The notes beneath the pieces were generated by a model. The model was not told the origin of the DNA. It was given only the letters and a program-made list of their open reading frames with translations, and ran no database searches. The translations under genes and the position numbers were made by a program. Below, in pieces: positions 59,755 to 64,000 of a stretch of 64,000 nt of DNA. The number at the start of each line of letters is the position of its first letter. Position 1 is the stretch's first letter. The stretch comes from Rhodoferax ferrireducens (GTDB taxonomy: Bacteria; Pseudomonadota; Gammaproteobacteria; Burkholderiales; Burkholderiaceae_C), in assembly GCF_003347515.1 (NCBI RefSeq), contig NZ_QEII01000315.1, positions 62,001 to 126,000 on the forward strand, given 5' to 3'.

Positions 59755-62604
59755 CTAATGCGCTTTGTCCCAGTTCGGCCCCACGCCCACCTCGGCCAGC
59801 AAAGGCACCTTGAGATGCGCCACGCCGGCCATCAGCCGCGGGATCTCGTGCTTGAGCCACTCGACCTCGTCTTGCGGCACTTCAAACACCAGTTCGTCAT
59901 GCACCTGCATGATCATCTTGGTGCCCCGTTTTTCATCGTCCAGCACCTGCTGCACCTTCACCATGCTGAGCTTGATCAGGTCGGCCGCGGTGCCCTGCAT
60001 GGGCGCGTTGATGGCAGCGCGCTCGGCGCCGCTGCGGCGCGGGCCATTGGGGGAGTTGATTTCGGGTAAGTAGAGGCGGCGACCGAACACGGTTTCCACA
60101 TAGCCCCGGGCTTTGGCACTGTCGCGGGTGTGTGTCATGTAGAGCTTCACGCCGGGGTAGCGGTCAAAGTAGCGCTCGATGTAGTTTTTGGCCGCCGTGT
60201 TGTCGATGCTCAAGGCACGCGCCAGGCCGTAGGCGCTCATGCCGTAGATCAAGCCGAAATTGATCACCTTGGCGTAGCGGCGCTGCTCGCTGGTGACCTG
60301 GTCGGTGGAGACGCCGAAGATTTCAGCGGCGGTGGCCCGGTGCACGTCCATGTTGTCATGGAAGGCGAGCAAGAGCGCCGCGTCGCCGCTGATGTGCGCC
60401 ATGATGCGCAGCTCGATCTGGCTGTAGTCGGCACTGGCAATCACGCAGCCCGGCGGCGCCACAAAAGCCTCGCGTACCCGGCGCCCCTCCAGCGTGCGGA
60501 TCGGTATGTTTTGCAGGTTGGGATCGTTGCTGGACAGGCGCCCGGTCACGGCCACGGCTTGCGCGTAATGCGTGTGCACGCGGCCAGTGCGTGGGTGCGC
60601 CAGCTGGGCCAGTTTGTCGGTGTAGGTGCCCTTGAGCTTGGCCAAGCCCCGATGCTCCAGGATCTTGGCCGGCAGCGGGTAGTCTTCGGCCAGTTTTTGC
60701 AGCACCTCATCGTCGGTGCTGGGCGTGCCGGTCGGGGTTTTCTTGACCACCGGCAAGCCGAGCTTGGTGAAAAAGATCTCGCCAATCTGCTTCGGACTGC
60801 TCAGGTTAAAAACCTGACCGGCCAGCTCGTGCGCTTCCTTTTCAAGCTGCAGGATGCGTGAGCCAAGCTCTTGGCTTTGCGCCGCCAGGGTGGGCGCGTC
60901 GATCAGCACGCCGTTGCGCTCGATGCGGTACAGCGCCTCGCTGCTGGCGATTTCCAGCTCGTAGATGAAGCGCAATTTCTCATCCGCCTGCAGCTGTGGC
61001 CACAACACCCGGTGCACGTCCAGCGTCATGTCCGAGTCTTCGCAGGAGTACTCCGCCGCCTTGGCGATATCGACCTGGTCAAAGCAGAGCTGATTCACAC
61101 CCTTGCCGCACAAATCCTCAAAACTGATGCCGCTGCGCCCCAGATGGCGCTCCGCCAGGCTGGCCAGACCGTGCGGCCGGTGCACTTCGAGCACATAGCT
61201 TTGCAGCATGGTGTCGTGCGCGTAGCCCTGCACCTCGATGCCGTGGTTGGCAAACACATGGCGGTCGTACTTGATGTGCTGGCCCAGCTTCTTGTGCGCC
61301 GGGTTCTCCAACCAGGGCTTGAGCCGCGCCAGCACCTCCTCGCGCGGCAGTTGCGCCGGCGCATCGGGGTAGGTATGCGCCAGCGGAATGTAGGCCGCCT
61401 CGCCCGGCTTGACGCTGAAAGAAATGCCCACAATCTCGGCCCGCATTTCGTCCAGCGAGGTGGTTTCGGTGTCCACCGCCACCAGCTCGGCGGCCATCAC
61501 CATGGCGAGCCAACGCTCAAAGTCGTCCCAGGTCAGGAGGGTGTCGTAGGCCAGCGTGCTGACGCGGGTGGCGGCGTCGGTACCGCTGAACAAGTCAAGC
61601 TCGTCGAACAGACCGGGTTCACGCGGTGATTTCCGCACGGCAGGGGGTTCAGCGCCAAGCCCTGAAGCAGTGGCGCCATTTCCAGAATCGGCGCCACTTC
61701 GGGCATTGGCAGCCTCCATCGCGCGGGCCAGGCCCTTGAACCCATATTTATCATAAAAAATGGCCAGCGCCCCCGTATCCATTGCGCCAGTAGCTATTGA
61801 ATCCATAGCCGGCAACTCCGGCACCCAGCCATTCAGATCGCAGTCGGTCTTGATGGTCAGCAGCTGGCGCCCCATCGGCAGCCAGTCCAGCGACTTTTTC
61901 AGGTTCTCGCCGACGACACCCTTGATGGCATCGGCATTCGCCACCACGGCATCCAGCGAGCCGTATTGCTGCAGCCACTTGGCAGCGGTCTTGGGGCCGA
62001 CCTTGGGCACACCGGGCACGTTGTCGATGACATCGCCGACCAGGGTCTGAAAGTCCACCATCAGATGTGGCGGCACGCCAAATTCGGCCTCGACCCCGGC
62101 CAGATCGCGGCGCTTGCCATTCATGGTGTCGATGATGGTGATGTGCTCATCCACCAGCTGCGCCAGATCCTTGTCGCCGCTGCTCACAATCACTTCAATG
62201 CCCTGCTTGGCGGCCATCACGGCGAGCGTGCCAATGACATCGTCGGCCTCGACACCGGGCACGTCCAGCACCTTCCAGCCCATCAGGCGCACCACCTCGT
62301 GAATCGGCTCGATCTGGGCGCGCAAGTCATCCGGCATGGGCGAGCGGTGCGCCTTGTACTCGGGGTACAGGTCGTCGCGGAAGGTAGGGCCTTTGGCGTC
62401 AAACACACAGGCCGCAAAATCGGCAGGCACCTCCTTGCGCAGGCTTTGCAGCATATTGATCATGCCGCGAATGGCACCCGTGGGCGGGCTGCTTGGGTCG
62501 CCGGGCACGGCGCGCAAATCAGGCATGGCATGAAAAGCGCGGTACAGGTAGCTGGAGCCGTCCACCAGAAGCAGGGTTTTTTTCATTGTTTGGGGGTCAT
62601 TCAT
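59755..62604 (-). CDS. polA: PolA, DNA polymerase I
   Basis: This 949-aa protein has all three parts: the 5' nuclease (LLVDGSSYLYRAFHAMPDLR, GVEADDVIGTLAVMAAKQGI), the 3'-5' exonuclease with intact DTETTSLDEM (D and E ligands present), and the polymerase with motif A DYSQIELRIMAH, the O-helix RRYAKVINFGLIYGMSAYGL and motif C VHDELVFEV. The linker after the 5' nuclease (about 265-285, DSIATGAMDTGALAIFYDKY) is encoded by a dispersed-repeat copy. The start is ATG 62604 or 62586 (MKKTLLLVDG). Confidence 0.96.
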   Translation of the reverse strand: MNDPQTMKKTLLLVDGSSYLYRAFHAMPDLRAVPGDPSSPPTGAIRGMINMLQSLRKEVPADFAACVFDAKGPTFRDDLYPEYKAHRSPMPDDLRAQIEPIHEVVRLMGWKVLDVPGVEADDVIGTLAVMAAKQGIEVIVSSGDKDLAQLVDEHITIIDTMNGKRRDLAGVEAEFGVPPHLMVDFQTLVGDVIDNVPGVPKVGPKTAAKWLQQYGSLDAVVANADAIKGVVGENLKKSLDWLPMGRQLLTIKTDCDLNGWVPELPAMDSIATGAMDTGALAIFYDKYGFKGLARAMEAANARSGADSGNGATASGLGAEPPAVRKSPREPGLFDELDLFSGTDAATRVSTLAYDTLLTWDDFERWLAMVMAAELVAVDTETTSLDEMRAEIVGISFSVKPGEAAYIPLAHTYPDAPAQLPREEVLARLKPWLENPAHKKLGQHIKYDRHVFANHGIEVQGYAHDTMLQSYVLEVHRPHGLASLAERHLGRSGISFEDLCGKGVNQLCFDQVDIAKAAEYSCEDSDMTLDVHRVLWPQLQADEKLRFIYELEIASSEALYRIERNGVLIDAPTLAAQSQELGSRILQLEKEAHELAGQVFNLSSPKQIGEIFFTKLGLPVVKKTPTGTPSTDDEVLQKLAEDYPLPAKILEHRGLAKLKGTYTDKLAQLAHPRTGRVHTHYAQAVAVTGRLSSNDPNLQNIPIRTLEGRRVREAFVAPPGCVIASADYSQIELRIMAHISGDAALLLAFHDNMDVHRATAAEIFGVSTDQVTSEQRRYAKVINFGLIYGMSAYGLARALSIDNTAAKNYIERYFDRYPGVKLYMTHTRDSAKARGYVETVFGRRLYLPEINSPNGPRRSGAERAAINAPMQGTAADLIKLSMVKVQQVLDDEKRGTKMIMQVHDELVFEVPQDEVEWLKHEIPRLMAGVAHLKVPLLAEVGVGPNWDKAH
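61753..61809 (-). repeat. Dispersed ~55-bp repeat, copy 8, inside polA
   Basis: On the polA strand it reads GCTATGGATTCAATAGCTAC, then GGCGCAATGGATACGGGGGC and GCTGGCCATTTTTTATGA. It keeps the repeat's 5' palindromic arm and 3' GGGGCGCTGGCC but is more diverged than the intergenic copies, suggesting long residence in the gene. Confidence 0.6.
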
Positions 62605-62660
62605 ACGCCCATTTTGCCAGCGACAGGCGCGGCGCCAGTGCTTCTACTTACAATCACGCC

Positions 62661-62957
62661 ATGCGCTCAGCCCTCTTTCTTACCCTTGCCCTGTCTTGCA
62701 CCAGCTTTTGCTGGGCACAGGCGCCAGCGCCGGCGCAAGCCGCGTCCCCGCCCCCCAAATCGTCTGTTTCCGCCCAGCGTGACCCAGTGGAGAAACGCAC
62801 CGAACGCATTCACCTTGAAGACAAGGGCTCGCGCATTGATGAACTGCGTGTGGGCGGCGAAACCAAATCCATAGACGTGCAACCCAAAGGCGGCATGCCC
62901 GCGTACCAGGTTCAGCCCGCCAGCGGCGAGCGCAGCTGGAAAATTCTGGGTTTTTAA
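62661..62957 (+). CDS. DUF2782 family small periplasmic protein
   Basis: This 98-aa protein has a signal peptide (SALFLTLALSCTSFCWAQ) followed by an Ala/Pro-rich stretch and the DUF2782 core (KSIDVQPKGGMPAYQVQPAS, RSWKILGF). The start at 62661 is preferred over the long frame to 62493, which is antisense to the polA start. It is divergent from polA and 3 bp before thrB, a common pairing in betaproteobacteria. Confidence 0.88.
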   Translation: MRSALFLTLALSCTSFCWAQAPAPAQAASPPPKSSVSAQRDPVEKRTERIHLEDKGSRIDELRVGGETKSIDVQPKGGMPAYQVQPASGERSWKILGF

Positions 62958-62960
62958 TTC

Positions 62961-63926
62961 ATGGCGGTTTACACAGAAGTCTCTCCCAAAGAGGCACGGG
63001 CCCTGCTGCGACAACTCAAACTGGGCGAGCTCCAATCCTTGAAGGGCTGCGTCGGCGGCATTGAGAACACCAACTACTTCGTGACCACCGAGGTCGACGA
63101 AGAAACCCGCGACTACGTACTCACCCTGTTCGAGCGGCTGACCTTCACGCAACTGCCGTTCTACCTGGGCTTGATGAAGCACCTGGCCGAGCACGGCATC
63201 CCGGTGCCCAATCCGACCGCCAACGCCAAAGGCGAGCTGGTGTTCGAGCTCAAGGGCAAACCGGCGGCCGTCGTGAACCGGCTGCCGGGCCACAGCGAAC
63301 TCGCGCCCACGCCTGCGCACTGTGCAGCCGTCGGCGCCACGCTGGCCAAAATGCATCTGGCGGGCGCCGACTTCCCGCTGTCGCAGCCGAATTTGCGCGG
63401 CCTGGCCTGGTGGAACGAAACCGTACCGGTGGTGTTGCCGCATCTGGACGCCTCGCAAGCCGCTTTGATCAAAAGCGAACTGGCCTACCAGAACCATATT
63501 GCCGCCTCCTCCGCCTATGCGGCCTTGCCGCGCGGCCCAATTCACGCCGACCTGTTCCGCGACAACGTGATGTTTGACACGGTGAATGGCGCGCCCCATC
63601 TGACCGGCTTCTTCGACTTCTACTTTGCCGGTGTAGACACCTGGCTTTTTGACATTGCCGTGACCCTGAACGACTGGTGCGTCAATCTTGAGACGGGCGC
63701 CCACCACGCCGAGCGCGCCGACAGTTTCATGGCCGCCTACAGCGCCGTGCGCGCAATCACCGCTGCCGAGCGCGAGCTGCTGCCCGCCATGCTGCGCGCC
63801 GGCGCCCTGCGCTTCTGGATTTCACGCCTGTGGGATTACCACCTGCCACGCGAAGCCAGCATGCTCAAGGCCCATGACCCAGGTCATTTCGAACGGGTGC
63901 TGCGCGAGCGCGCGACCAAACCATGA
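62961..63926 (+). CDS. thrB: ThrB, homoserine kinase (APH-type)
   Basis: This 321-aa protein belongs to the aminoglycoside-phosphotransferase-like homoserine kinases. The Brenner-type catalytic motif is GPIHADLFRDNVMFD, with the metal Asp in LTGFFDFYFAGVD. The N-terminal lobe has IENTNYFVTTEVD. It phosphorylates homoserine in threonine synthesis. It starts 3 bp after the DUF2782 gene and overlaps the next gene by ATGA. Confidence 0.94.
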   Translation: MAVYTEVSPKEARALLRQLKLGELQSLKGCVGGIENTNYFVTTEVDEETRDYVLTLFERLTFTQLPFYLGLMKHLAEHGIPVPNPTANAKGELVFELKGKPAAVVNRLPGHSELAPTPAHCAAVGATLAKMHLAGADFPLSQPNLRGLAWWNETVPVVLPHLDASQAALIKSELAYQNHIAASSAYAALPRGPIHADLFRDNVMFDTVNGAPHLTGFFDFYFAGVDTWLFDIAVTLNDWCVNLETGAHHAERADSFMAAYSAVRAITAAERELLPAMLRAGALRFWISRLWDYHLPREASMLKAHDPGHFERVLRERATKP

Positions 63927-64000
63927 AATTAAACATTGTTCCCGCCCGCACCGGCATCGTCTGGGTCAAGCTGGGGGTGCGGACGTTTTTCAAACAGCCG
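63923..64000 (+). CDS. Start of a BPSS1780-like membrane protein gene (cut by window edge)
   Basis: An ATG at 63923 overlaps the thrB stop by 4 bp and opens MKLNIVPARTGIVWVKLGVR, then TFFKQP at the window edge. The NIVPARTGIVWVKLG start is typical of the BPSS1780 membrane protein family, which often follows thrB in betaproteobacteria. Only 26 residues are visible. Confidence 0.75.
   Translation, partial: MKLNIVPARTGIVWVKLGVRTFFKQP

Noticed and set aside
61670..61697. Inverted repeat GTGGCGCC/GGCGCCAC inside polA
   Set aside because: It is explained by the low-complexity Gly/Ala-rich linker coding; no sign of regulatory use.

Overview
The window looks like chromosomal DNA of a betaproteobacterium of the Comamonadaceae, most like Rhodoferax or Polaromonas. 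This is inferred from high GC, the fdsGBACD gene order, the xseB-ispA-dxs block, the DUF2782-thrB pair, and a short dispersed repeat of a kind I associate with that family. No organism name can be read directly from the sequence.

Region 1 (1-9640) starts with the end of an EAL-domain gene. It then holds a tightly coupled minus-strand operon: an ABC importer (ATPase, two permeases, binding protein), a three-part flavin/iron-sulfur amine dehydrogenase of the opine-oxidase/HcnABC type, and an ALDH7-type aldehyde dehydrogenase with an apparent frameshift near its 5' end. A divergent IclR-type regulator faces it across a clear dyad. I infer uptake and oxidation of a cyclic or secondary amino acid, with pipecolate as the leading guess.

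Region 2 (9745-38381) is dominated by molybdenum and tungsten biology. It holds a tungsten aldehyde oxidoreductase operon of the aorABCDE type with a Fis-type regulator, a molbindin, modE, modABC, the tungstate importer tupABC with a HTH/binding-protein fusion regulator, and the NAD-linked Mo formate dehydrogenase fdsGBACD behind an oxalate/formate-type antiporter and a LysR regulator. Between them lie a cytochrome b561, a MocR regulator, a DUF2917 gene fused to a decayed tupA copy, and an inserted-looking MFS/LysR pair plus a FitAB-type toxin-antitoxin pair. The transporters supply the oxyanions that the two large oxidoreductases need.

Region 3 (38644-46021) carries an acetaldehyde-type dehydrogenase and an iron alcohol dehydrogenase, each followed by a near-identical DUF779 gene. 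Next come an unusual module (257-aa unknown, PIN protein, HigA-like antitoxin), a stretch of gene debris, and an EgtB/SenA-like sulfoxide or selenoneine synthase.

Region 4 (46113-64000) holds a TRAP transporter (DctQM, with DctP convergent), the isoprenoid genes dxs-ispA with xseB, a Rieske oxygenase behind a terminator-bearing leader, a DMT exporter, a mercaptopyruvate sulfurtransferase, a ZIP transporter, a diguanylate cyclase, a dienelactone hydrolase family protein, polA, a DUF2782 gene, thrB and the start of a membrane protein gene.

Eight copies of a ~55-bp repeat (arms ending GCTATT..ATAGCT and GGGCTAGAGGC) are scattered through the window. Four overlap coding sequence: they supply the signal-peptide core of TupA, the start codon of the ZIP gene, and in-frame segments of the sulfurtransferase and polA. 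No tRNA, rRNA, CRISPR array or complete insertion sequence was seen.
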